28,222 nt of DNA from a virus. Of this stretch, positions 21,950 through 28,222 are shown in pieces. The stretch lies in IMG/VR virus record IMGVR_UViG_3300025037_000003, positions 1 through 28,222 of that record, one strand, 5' to 3'. Position 1 is the first letter of the stretch. Each line of letters begins with the position of its first letter. The notes below the pieces were generated by a model. The model was not told the DNA's origin. It ran no database searches and saw only the letters and a list, made by a program, of their open reading frames with translations. The position numbers were made by a program, and so were the translations under genes.

Positions 21950-22043
21950 ACGCACAAAGATACTTAAAGCCGTGGTGCTAGCCGTTGAGATAGCAGTCAC
22001 ACTCTACACAAAGAGACGCAAACAAAAACAAGACCGCCGATAA
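21939..22043 (+). CDS. small basic peptide (34 aa)
   Basis: A 34-aa frame overlapping the gpF-like stop by 11 bases, with GAGGAG upstream. A hydrophobic centre (AVVLAVEIAVTLY) is flanked by Arg/Lys clusters at both ends. It may be a short membrane peptide. Its stop is inside a terminator stem. No family recognised. Confidence 0.45.
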   Translation: MMRKRTKILKAVVLAVEIAVTLYTKRRKQKQDRR

Positions 22044-22055
22044 GGGCGGTTTTTT
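22033..22055 (+). terminator. intrinsic terminator in the head operon
   Basis: ACCGCC/GGCGGT stem, 6-nt loop, six T. It lies between the gpF-like gene and the protease gene. Confidence 0.85.
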
Positions 22056-22069
22056 AATGGGTGATGATT

Positions 22070-22339
22070 ATGATTGATGAGACCGACAGGAATAGTGCTG
22101 ATGATATTGAGCTAAATAGTGTTTGGCAGTTAGGTCAAAGGCTTGCGGTGGTTTCAGCGCTTATAGATGACAAGTGGATCACTATCGAGTATATCGATGG
22201 CAATAACGGAATGAAACGAACAGTTGATATTGATATACCACAATTCCTATCGTTCTATCGTTTGTTTTACAGGCCTAAGAATAAGTACTACTTATTGCAA
22301 GAGCTAATGAAAAACACACCGCCTATATCACTCGGTTAA
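22070..22339 (+). CDS. hypothetical protein (89 aa)
   Basis: An 89-aa protein; ATGs at 22064 and 22070 are both possible and I prefer 22070 for spacing to GGGTG. It is beta-rich at first (DDKWITIEYIDG), then aromatic and basic (FLSFYRLFYRPKNKYY). No family recognised. Confidence 0.6.
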   Translation: MIDETDRNSADDIELNSVWQLGQRLAVVSALIDDKWITIEYIDGNNGMKRTVDIDIPQFLSFYRLFYRPKNKYYLLQELMKNTPPISLG

Positions 22340-22354
22340 GTAAAGGTAAGAAAT

Positions 22355-23551
22355 ATGAACTTACAAGCAAAGATTAAGCGCGATATTGACAGTCATGCGC
22401 TCATGGCTTGCCACGACTTACAAGGCGAGCTTGCGTCTATCGACTTCAAGTCTTTAGCGCGATACAGCGATGATGATAGCGAACCTGCTTACACAGTTGA
22501 GAATGGCGTAGCGACTATTGACGTGCGCGGTCTGCTAGTACCTGAAACATCTAGCGATTATCGCTCATGGGGCGTGACAGGCTACGCAAACCTAGCTGAC
22601 TACATACAGCAAGCTAATGACGATTACACGGTGACAAGCATTGTCTTAGATATTGATAGTGTTGGTGGGTACGTCAAAGGCCAGCACTTGGTGGATGACG
22701 CACTGGCAGACAGCACAAAGCCAATTCAAACATTTGTCAGTGGCAACGCTTATTCAGCGGCTTATCGCATAGCAGTGCAGACGGATCGAATCACCGCATC
22801 ACAGTTTGCGGGCATCGGCAGTATCGGCACACTCGTCAAGCACACAGAGCGAACGGGTTACTTAAAACAGATAGGCGTCAAGGTGACAAATATCCGTAGC
22901 GGTAAATGGAAGGCTGTGTTTGGCGATGATGAGCCGCTGAACGATGAGCAAAAGGCAGAAATACAAGCTGGCGTAGATGCTAATGCTCAAGAGTTTTTTG
23001 AGCATGTTGCTAATTATCGAGGTTTGAAAGCTGACACGATTGCAGCACTCGAAGGGCGGTGTTTTGAGGCTGCCCGTGCAAAAGAATTAGGTTTGATTGA
23101 TGCGATTGCGGATAGCGTGACAGCGTCGAGCAGTACCAAACAGAGCAACACGAATCCAAAAACCGAGGGGGAATCAATGGATTTACAAGAGGCGCAAGCC
23201 AAAATCAAAGAGCTTGAGCAGTCTGAGGCGCAAGCTAAGCAAGCCGCTATTGACGCAAAGGCCGAAGCTGACGCAGCTAAGAACGAGCTACACGAAGCGC
23301 AGGCAGCCAATCGTCAAACAGCTATCGACAAACTAGCGGCTGATAATAACCGTGAGTTTACCGAAGCGCAAGTCAACGCATTTAAAGCAATGGACGAAGC
23401 CGGATTTCAAGCGGCTGCAAGTCTAGTCGCACCGCAAGCGCCTAAATTGCCGGACGGCTTGGATAAAGAGCAAGCTACAAGCGGTCGTCAAAGTGGCGAA
23501 AGTAAAATTCTAGCGGCTGTTGAAGCAGCCAAAGCACAAGGAGTTAAGTAA
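22355..23551 (+). CDS. S49-family capsid protease fused to a scaffold
   Basis: A 398-aa protein like lambda gpC. Residues 50-240 form a ClpP/SppA-type serine protease: DSVGGYV (oxyanion region), nucleophile Ser134 in AYSAAY, and the Lys around 184-186 in RSGKWK. Residues 275-398 are a coiled-coil, Ala/Glu/Lys-rich scaffold. The protease should cut the scaffold after prohead assembly. An internal start at 23177 probably makes scaffold alone. It precedes gpD and gpE-like genes, as in lambda. Confidence 0.92.
   Translation: MNLQAKIKRDIDSHALMACHDLQGELASIDFKSLARYSDDDSEPAYTVENGVATIDVRGLLVPETSSDYRSWGVTGYANLADYIQQANDDYTVTSIVLDIDSVGGYVKGQHLVDDALADSTKPIQTFVSGNAYSAAYRIAVQTDRITASQFAGIGSIGTLVKHTERTGYLKQIGVKVTNIRSGKWKAVFGDDEPLNDEQKAEIQAGVDANAQEFFEHVANYRGLKADTIAALEGRCFEAARAKELGLIDAIADSVTASSSTKQSNTNPKTEGESMDLQEAQAKIKELEQSEAQAKQAAIDAKAEADAAKNELHEAQAANRQTAIDKLAADNNREFTEAQVNAFKAMDEAGFQAAASLVAPQAPKLPDGLDKEQATSGRQSGESKILAAVEAAKAQGVK
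23177..23551 (+). CDS. nested scaffold protein (Nu3-like) from an internal start
   Basis: The ATG at 23177 is in frame with the protease gene and preceded by GAGGGGG six bases away, far stronger than expected for a random internal Met. The 124-aa product is the whole coiled-coil domain (QEAQAKIKELEQSEAQAK...). In lambda, Nu3 is made in just this way inside C. Start choice is inferred. Confidence 0.7.
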   Translation: MDLQEAQAKIKELEQSEAQAKQAAIDAKAEADAAKNELHEAQAANRQTAIDKLAADNNREFTEAQVNAFKAMDEAGFQAAASLVAPQAPKLPDGLDKEQATSGRQSGESKILAAVEAAKAQGVK

Positions 23552-23919
23552 TGGTCGCAACTACATTTACAACCCAGCATCCTTTACCAGTGGACATCAA
23601 ACCAACGACCGACAGTGTTGTGCCGACAGCTGCCACCGCTTATAAAAAAGGCGATTTGCTTGTGGTCGCTGCGGATACCAATGCCGCCACACACAGCGCA
23701 AATGGCGCAGATTGGCACGTTATCTGCCTTGCTGATGTGACAGCTGAGCAAGCCACTGAAAAATTGGCGATGGGCGTAGAAATGCCTGTATATGTTGCAG
23801 GTAAATTTGATGTGTCGCAAGTCAAAATTAATGGCACAGCGCTTGATGCAACGCAAACATTAGCTGCACGAGCTTACGCTAACCGAAACACTAAAATTAC
23901 GCTTAGCGTAGTCAAATAA
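23551..23919 (+). CDS. head decoration protein (lambda gpD-like)
   Basis: A 122-aa protein of the gpD family: an extended N-terminus, YKKGDLLVVAADT and a C-terminal ARAYANRNTKITLS. Trimers would stabilise the expanded capsid. Its start overlaps the protease stop (TAATG) and the capsid gene follows after 12 bases with GGAGAT before it. Confidence 0.88.
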   Translation: MVATTFTTQHPLPVDIKPTTDSVVPTAATAYKKGDLLVVAADTNAATHSANGADWHVICLADVTAEQATEKLAMGVEMPVYVAGKFDVSQVKINGTALDATQTLAARAYANRNTKITLSVVK

Positions 23920-23931
23920 GGAGATTTATAG

Positions 23932-25029
23932 ATGGCAACATTTACATTTGATAATGGCGATGCGATTGATACCGCCAGTTTTGAAGAATTGGCTGCGGTC
24001 TACGACTTTAGCAATCCAGTAAGTAGCTTTTTTCGTGACCGTTACTTTCCAGACCCTATCTATCTGAATAATGAAGATAAAGTGCCCGTAGGCGATATCA
24101 AGACCTACGTTCCGCTAGCCCCTGCTGTCGTACCAACTGCACAAGGCCGCGTTATTAAAGATAAAGTACAGGCCAACGTGGATTATATCCCAGCGCCTTA
24201 CTTTAAGCCCGCGATGACGGTTGAGCCACTGAGCAAGATTGATGCCAAATTGCAAAAATTGCTGCAAAGTATGCGCGTCATTGCTACTAATGCCGCAGGT
24301 GTGCCACCAACCATGCAGGACGAGTGGGAAATGGCGGCTGCTTACTCTTACTTTACTATCCGTAAGTCTTTAAATGCTCGTATCGCTTTAATGTGCCGTG
24401 ATGCGTTGCTATACGGCAAGGTGGTGGTGCAAGGTGATGATAACGCGGGTGTGACTGTTGATTTTGGTCGCCATTCAGATTTGACCTATAGCCCAACAGT
24501 CGCATGGGACCAAGCTGGTGCTGATCCATATCAAGACATCAAGAATATGGTTAAAAACTTGCTTGAGCACGGTAAGCGCCGCGCCGTTGATGCTGTCATG
24601 CCAAGCCGCGTGTTCGACGCATTGAGCGACAATGAAAAGTTTAACGACAAATTCACTGCTGCTCGTGGCGATAATGCTACTCGTGTCTTTGGCGGAACGT
24701 TTGGCGGTCGTGAAGAAGCCGTGCTACAGGGCACGATTGATGGCATCAACTTCTGGACTTACGACGCTGAGTTTGAAAAAGAAGATGGTACAAGCGAAAT
24801 GATGATACCAGAAGACGGTTTCTGGTTGATTGCTGAAGTCAATAACCCACTGTACTTCTGCATGATTAAACACCGCAAAAACCCTGCTAAATTGGCAATG
24901 GAGCTAATGCCGTACCATGTATTTAGCGATGATCCATCGGTCGATAAGTTTATTGCCGATTCAAGCCCATTGCCAGTGACCATCAACAAAAATGGCGCTT
25001 GCGGCGGTACTGGTTTTATCACTCTTTAA
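23932..25029 (+). CDS. major capsid protein (lambda gpE-like)
   Basis: A 365-aa HK97-fold capsid protein of the gpE family, normal in length. Clear blocks are RDRYFPDPIY near the start, VDYIPAPYFKPAMTVEPL, the helix AAAYSYFTIRKSLNARIALM, and the C-terminal NPLYFCMIKHRKNP. It lies after protease and decoration genes in the lambda order and is followed by a strong terminator. Confidence 0.95.
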   Translation: MATFTFDNGDAIDTASFEELAAVYDFSNPVSSFFRDRYFPDPIYLNNEDKVPVGDIKTYVPLAPAVVPTAQGRVIKDKVQANVDYIPAPYFKPAMTVEPLSKIDAKLQKLLQSMRVIATNAAGVPPTMQDEWEMAAAYSYFTIRKSLNARIALMCRDALLYGKVVVQGDDNAGVTVDFGRHSDLTYSPTVAWDQAGADPYQDIKNMVKNLLEHGKRRAVDAVMPSRVFDALSDNEKFNDKFTAARGDNATRVFGGTFGGREEAVLQGTIDGINFWTYDAEFEKEDGTSEMMIPEDGFWLIAEVNNPLYFCMIKHRKNPAKLAMELMPYHVFSDDPSVDKFIADSSPLPVTINKNGACGGTGFITL

Positions 25030-25046
25030 TGCCAACTAACTTTAAT

Positions 25047-25074
25047 AACCCTGTCTAATCGCAGGGTTTTTTTT
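25047..25074 (+). terminator. terminator after the capsid gene
   Basis: A 7-bp AACCCTG/CAGGGTT stem, 8-nt loop and a long T-run. Confidence 0.88.
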
Positions 25075-25084
25075 GGAGCAAATT

Positions 25085-25366
25085 ATGTCTAAGTATATTG
25101 CAAAACAATCGATAGGCCGTTTTAAAACTGGCGAAGTGGTTGAAGGTTTGACCGAGGATCGTGCCGAATTTTTATTAAGTAAAGGCGCCATCGTAGAAGC
25201 TGAAGCCGTTGAAGGCGAAGGTGTTGATACTGGCGAAGGCGGTGAAGTCGTCGAGCTAGAAAAGCTAACCAAAGCTGAACTCACGGCTTTACTCGATGAA
25301 GAAGAAATCGAGTACAACGACTCAGATACCAAAGCTGAGCTAATCGCACGCTTTCCAAAGGACTGA
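25085..25366 (+). CDS. head-tail region protein with HeH/LEM-like C-terminus
   Basis: A 93-aa acidic protein with TTGGAGC before the ATG. The last 35 residues (TKAELTALLDEEEIEYND, TKAELIARF) match the HeH/LEM helix-extended-helix motif seen in lambda FI-like and related proteins. The middle is a Gly/Glu-rich spacer. Likely a packaging or head-completion accessory; not certain. Confidence 0.7.
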   Translation: MSKYIAKQSIGRFKTGEVVEGLTEDRAEFLLSKGAIVEAEAVEGEGVDTGEGGEVVELEKLTKAELTALLDEEEIEYNDSDTKAELIARFPKD

Positions 25367-25368
25367 TT

Positions 25369-25806
25369 ATGTATGCGACTCATGACGATTTAATAAGCCG
25401 CTTTGGTGCGCTTGCTATAGCTGAGCTTGAGTCGATGCACAATGATGGCTCACTCGCGGTAAACAATGCGCTATCAGATGCCAGCGAAAAGATGAACAGT
25501 TACTTGTCGATACGCTATCAAACGCCATTGAACAAGACTGAGCATCTAAAACTAATTTGCGCTGATATTGCTCGCTATTTGCTTTATATGAACGAGCCTA
25601 CCGAGGAAGTCGAGGCGCGTTATAAAGAGGCGATTAAGTGGCTGCAAGATGTTGGCGCAGGTCGTGCTAATGTGACGTTTGCTGAGCCACTGACGGCCGA
25701 TGAGCAGCAAAGCACTTATGTTAGGCCTGCGGTACCAATCGGTGATAGTTACCGTGGTCAAGTCTTTGGTGATGATGTATTTGCCAAGATGCCTGGCATT
25801 AACTGA
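25369..25806 (+). CDS. neck protein, DUF1320 (Mu gp36-like)
   Basis: A 145-aa DUF1320 protein: YATHDDLISRFG at the start, then ALSDASEKMNSYLSIRYQTPL and ICADIARYLLY. Family members are head-tail connector (adaptor) proteins at the portal. Gene order (capsid, HeH, gp36, gpG, gp37) supports this. Confidence 0.9.
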   Translation: MYATHDDLISRFGALAIAELESMHNDGSLAVNNALSDASEKMNSYLSIRYQTPLNKTEHLKLICADIARYLLYMNEPTEEVEARYKEAIKWLQDVGAGRANVTFAEPLTADEQQSTYVRPAVPIGDSYRGQVFGDDVFAKMPGIN

Positions 25807-25814
25807 GGTAAACC

Positions 25815-26252
25815 ATGATTGACGCAAACTTATCAGGCGGTGACGAGGTAGTCAGACGGCTAGGTGATTTGCATTTTGATAATCAAAAAATGCAGAAGTT
25901 TAGCCGTATGGCTGGTAGCGAGATGGTCTATCAGACTGAGGAGCGCTTTTACAATCAGCACGACTTAGGGCGTCAACCGTGGTTGCCATCGCAAAGGGCT
26001 ATCAGAGATAACGGTAAAACGTTGCGCGATACTGGCCGACTGATGGCATCACTGACCTATGTGGCGCTACCTGATGGCGTCAAGTGGGGCACAAACGTTA
26101 TCTACGCTCGCATGATGCACTACGGTGGCAAAAAGGCGCTATTCCCTCACCTGTGGGGCGATATACCCGCTAGGCCATACATGGGCATGAATGACGACGA
26201 CAGAGCCAGTGTGCTTAACATCATTAATCGAATTATGGACGTGGACTTATGA
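25815..26252 (+). CDS. virion morphogenesis protein (Mu gpG-like)
   Basis: A 145-aa protein of the phage virion morphogenesis family. WLPSQRAIRDNGKTLRDTGRL and IYARMMHYGGKKA are typical, as is the C-terminal RPYMGM. It is thought to act in tail or head-tail completion. It overlaps the next gene by four bases. Confidence 0.88.
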   Translation: MIDANLSGGDEVVRRLGDLHFDNQKMQKFSRMAGSEMVYQTEERFYNQHDLGRQPWLPSQRAIRDNGKTLRDTGRLMASLTYVALPDGVKWGTNVIYARMMHYGGKKALFPHLWGDIPARPYMGMNDDDRASVLNIINRIMDVDL

Positions 26253-26671
26253 GTAATTATTTTGCAGTAGGTCTTGGCCTAATCGAGCATTTAGAAGCGA
26301 AGGCTAATAAGTGGGGTGTTAAGCACGTTGGTACGGTCGCTAGTATCAACAAGATCAATAAAAACGTCACACCTGCGCTTTACGTTATTAACACAGGTAA
26401 CAATCCAAACGCTAACGGCTCGATAGACAGTCGTGACGTACAGCAGTGGACGGTTGTTGTCGCTGTTAGTAATCAGGCAGCACAAGATGACGTTAAGGCG
26501 CTTATGGAGTCATCGGGCGAGCTTGTGAGCAAAGTTATCAATCATGTGCAGGGTTATCAACTTGACGACTATCACGATGCACTAGAGCGCACCACTACAA
26601 GCGGACGGCCTGATTACTTTAGTACGTTTGCACTATATCCACTCACCTTTCAAACCACTATTACGCCATAG
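26249..26671 (+). CDS. tail terminator-like protein (Mu gp37-like)
   Basis: A 140-aa alpha/beta protein with LGLIEHLEAKA near the start, PALYVINTG, a central WTVVVAVSN strand and FALYPLTFQT at the end, the topology of Mu gp37-type tail terminators. These cap the tail tube and set its length. It precedes the tail tube gene, as expected. Confidence 0.75.
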   Translation: MSNYFAVGLGLIEHLEAKANKWGVKHVGTVASINKINKNVTPALYVINTGNNPNANGSIDSRDVQQWTVVVAVSNQAAQDDVKALMESSGELVSKVINHVQGYQLDDYHDALERTTTSGRPDYFSTFALYPLTFQTTITP

Positions 26672-26683
26672 GAGACCTTAATC

Positions 26684-27427
26684 ATGGCAGATAAACAACA
26701 ATCACACGCTTTTGTTGGCAACGGCAAAGTGTATTTTACGCCAGTCAAAGGCGGCGTAGAGGGTAAGCCCTTTTGGGTCGGTGTCGCTAATGCTGCATCA
26801 TTCTCGCACTCAGTCGAAAACGAGAGCGAGCTAAAAGAGTACCACTCAGGCAAAAATCAAACATGGGATAAACTTGACGGCGATAAAGCTACCACGTTTA
26901 GCATTACGCTAAATGAGCGCCGTCAAGCAGCCATGCAAGCAGCACTGCAAGCGACCGTTACCGAAGTCGCTACTGGCACGGTAACAGCAGAAGAGCATAC
27001 CGTCGATGAGGTCGGTGATATTGTTTTCTTAAAACATAAAAATGTCAGCGATGTAGTGATTACCGATAGTACAGACACGCCGCTTAGTTTAATTGAGGGC
27101 ACAGACTATACAGTTGATGAGCAGTACGGCACCATCGAAATGACGCACGTACAGACCATCACATCGCCGATCAAAGTCGCTTACAGCTACGGCACTGCTA
27201 CAGTCATGAAGCCAATGACTGACGATGTTGATTATTACCGCATCCGTATCGACGGCCTAAACAAGGTTGGTCAAAAAGATAAACAAGTCGTTACAGCATA
27301 CCGTGCCAAGTTGTCACCTGCTGATACACTCGATTTAATCAATGACGACTTTAGCGAAATGACGCTTGAAGCTGATTTGCTGTACGACGAAGCCGAAGAA
27401 GCGACGTATGAAATTGTGAAGCTATAG
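26684..27427 (+). CDS. major tail tube protein
   Basis: A 247-aa protein with GNGKVYFTPVKGG at the start, a tube-fold N-terminal half and an extra beta domain in the middle (about 85-165: VDEVGDIVFLKHKNVSD and SLIEGTDYTVDEQYGTIEM). The latter reads like an Ig-like or display insertion. No tail sheath is found beside it, so a flexible siphovirus tail is likely. GGAG precedes the ATG. Confidence 0.8.
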   Translation: MADKQQSHAFVGNGKVYFTPVKGGVEGKPFWVGVANAASFSHSVENESELKEYHSGKNQTWDKLDGDKATTFSITLNERRQAAMQAALQATVTEVATGTVTAEEHTVDEVGDIVFLKHKNVSDVVITDSTDTPLSLIEGTDYTVDEQYGTIEMTHVQTITSPIKVAYSYGTATVMKPMTDDVDYYRIRIDGLNKVGQKDKQVVTAYRAKLSPADTLDLINDDFSEMTLEADLLYDEAEEATYEIVKL

Positions 27428-27432
27428 TTTAT

Positions 27433-27468
27433 GGGTCGGTTGGAAATGCAGCCGACCTATTTTTATTT
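27433..27468 (+). terminator. terminator after the tail tube gene
   Basis: GGTCGG/CCGACC stem around a 12-nt loop, then TATTTTTATTT. Confidence 0.7.
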
Positions 27469-27517
27469 AATTAAGCGACTGCTAGGCGGTTGCTTACTCA
27501 AATAAAAAGGGTTGATT

Positions 27518-27949
27518 ATGCGTACTAATACACAAACCAAGCTGACAAATACAGCGACCAATGAGGTTATCGTCTTATCAGACAGTCTTTATCCGGAGGG
27601 TGAGCACGATTGGTCGGCTATCGTATCAAATACTAAGTACGCGCTCGATGGCACAATGATAGTCGAGCAATCAGAGCGTAAAGCTGGCAGACCATACGTG
27701 ATGCAAGCACCTGCCGGTCATGGCGTACTATCACGAGCTACAGTTAATGCGCTCAAATCTGAGCGTGACAAGCTGGGCGCTACATTTTGGCTGGATTATC
27801 TAGCAGATGGGGCAGTTAAGCGCGTCAAGGTCATGTTTGACACGACAGCGGAGGCGATTGAGGCCAAACCGATCAAAGGCAGCACAAGCCCAGAGCTGAC
27901 CGACTACTATAACGTAACGCTTAGATTTTTAGAGATACCGAGCGTGTAA
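27518..27949 (+). CDS. tail-region protein (143 aa)
   Basis: A 143-aa protein started at the ATG 27518; the in-frame TTG two codons earlier is less likely. DWSAIVSNTKYALDGTMIVE and FWLDYLADGAVKRVKV suggest a small beta-rich tail protein like those between tube and tape measure in siphoviruses. I do not know the family. Confidence 0.65.
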   Translation: MRTNTQTKLTNTATNEVIVLSDSLYPEGEHDWSAIVSNTKYALDGTMIVEQSERKAGRPYVMQAPAGHGVLSRATVNALKSERDKLGATFWLDYLADGAVKRVKVMFDTTAEAIEAKPIKGSTSPELTDYYNVTLRFLEIPSV

Positions 27950-27964
27950 ATCTGATATTTATTT

Positions 27965-27987
27965 AGCCCTATATTCAGGGCTTTTTT
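27965..27987 (+). terminator. terminator before the last gene
   Basis: AGCCCT/AGGGCT stem, 6-nt loop, six T. Confidence 0.82.
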
Positions 27988-28014
27988 AATGCCTAAAATT
28001 TGACGGATGACGAC

Positions 28015-28222
28015 ATGGCAATTACTCAAAACGATTTAGAAATCCTCAAATCTGAGGTAATGAATGACACAGACGAGGGCGGCGGTCTGCCAACAGCCGA
28101 AGCGGTAGTCGATGGCGTGTCGAATAACCTATTCCCCGATGTGTCAGATATTGACCGCTTACTTGGCCGTGTGCGCCTGCGTAAAGTATCGCTCGCAGTT
28201 AAGACGGCCAATGCTGAGCTAT
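28015..28222 (+). CDS. large phage structural protein, N-terminus only (cut by window end)
   Basis: An open frame from the ATG at 28015 to the window edge (69 codons visible). The start (QNDLEILKSE, DTDEGGGLPTAEAVVDG, NLFPDVSDIDRLLGRV, LRKV) matches the N-terminus I recall from a large conserved tail/structural protein in siphoviruses of gammaproteobacteria. GACG-rich DNA before the ATG is a poor ribosome site. Most of the gene is outside the window. Confidence 0.75.
   Translation, partial: MAITQNDLEILKSEVMNDTDEGGGLPTAEAVVDGVSNNLFPDVSDIDRLLGRVRLRKVSLAVKTANAEL

Noticed and set aside
1-28222. CRISPR array, insertion sequence, rRNA or complete tRNA gene
   Set aside because: No regular repeat-spacer pattern, transposase, terminal inverted repeats or complete cloverleaf was seen on either strand.

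Overview
The window is most of a temperate, lambda-like tailed phage genome (prophage or phage contig), probably from a gammaproteobacterium of the Moraxellaceae. Psychrobacter is my best guess from protein flavour and base composition; this is inference, since no host gene is visible. It holds a leftward early operon, an immunity region, a rightward early operon with a replication origin, a Q-type switch, and the late packaging, head and first tail genes. No integrase, endolysin, holin or tail-tip gene lies inside it.

Left arm (about 225-5290, minus strand): one polycistron from a strong promoter at 5285-5313 to an intrinsic terminator at 225-248. It encodes small proteins, a RecT annealase with a YqaJ-type exonuclease, a winged-helix protein, a MazG-like pyrophosphohydrolase, a DUF551 protein, a small zinc-ribbon protein and an AlpA/Xis-like protein. 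Start and stop codons overlap at many junctions.

Immunity region (5280-6250): a LexA/CI-type repressor is divergent from a Cro-like gene. Three 15-bp operators (consensus AATAGC-N3-GCTATT) sit at each side, as in lambda OL and OR.

Right arm (6248-14121, plus strand): Cro-like, CII-like, small proteins, an unrecognised basic 320-aa protein, an O-like initiator with five internal iterons, a DnaC-like helicase loader, then a nin-like region (HNH nuclease, VRR-NUC nuclease, dATP/dGTP pyrophosphohydrolase, YbcO-like, NinB, Q-like antiterminator). The replication block carries 16 copies of TGATCA in 1.8 kb and apparently none elsewhere. A leftward promoter and terminator just before the O gene could make an OOP-like antisense RNA.

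Late region (14151-end): two similar promoters (14151-14179 and 15764-15792) share a spacer motif. The second is followed at once by an intrinsic terminator, a layout like lambda pR'-tR'. Between them lie three accessory genes of unknown role. Then come small genes, a metallopeptidase-like gene interrupted by an in-frame TGA, DUF2280 small terminase, large terminase, a Mu gp29-type portal, Mu gpF-like protein, S49 protease with nested scaffold, lambda gpD/gpE-like decoration and capsid proteins, and Mu-like/siphoviral neck and tail proteins. Several intrinsic terminators punctuate the late genes, which fits Q antitermination.
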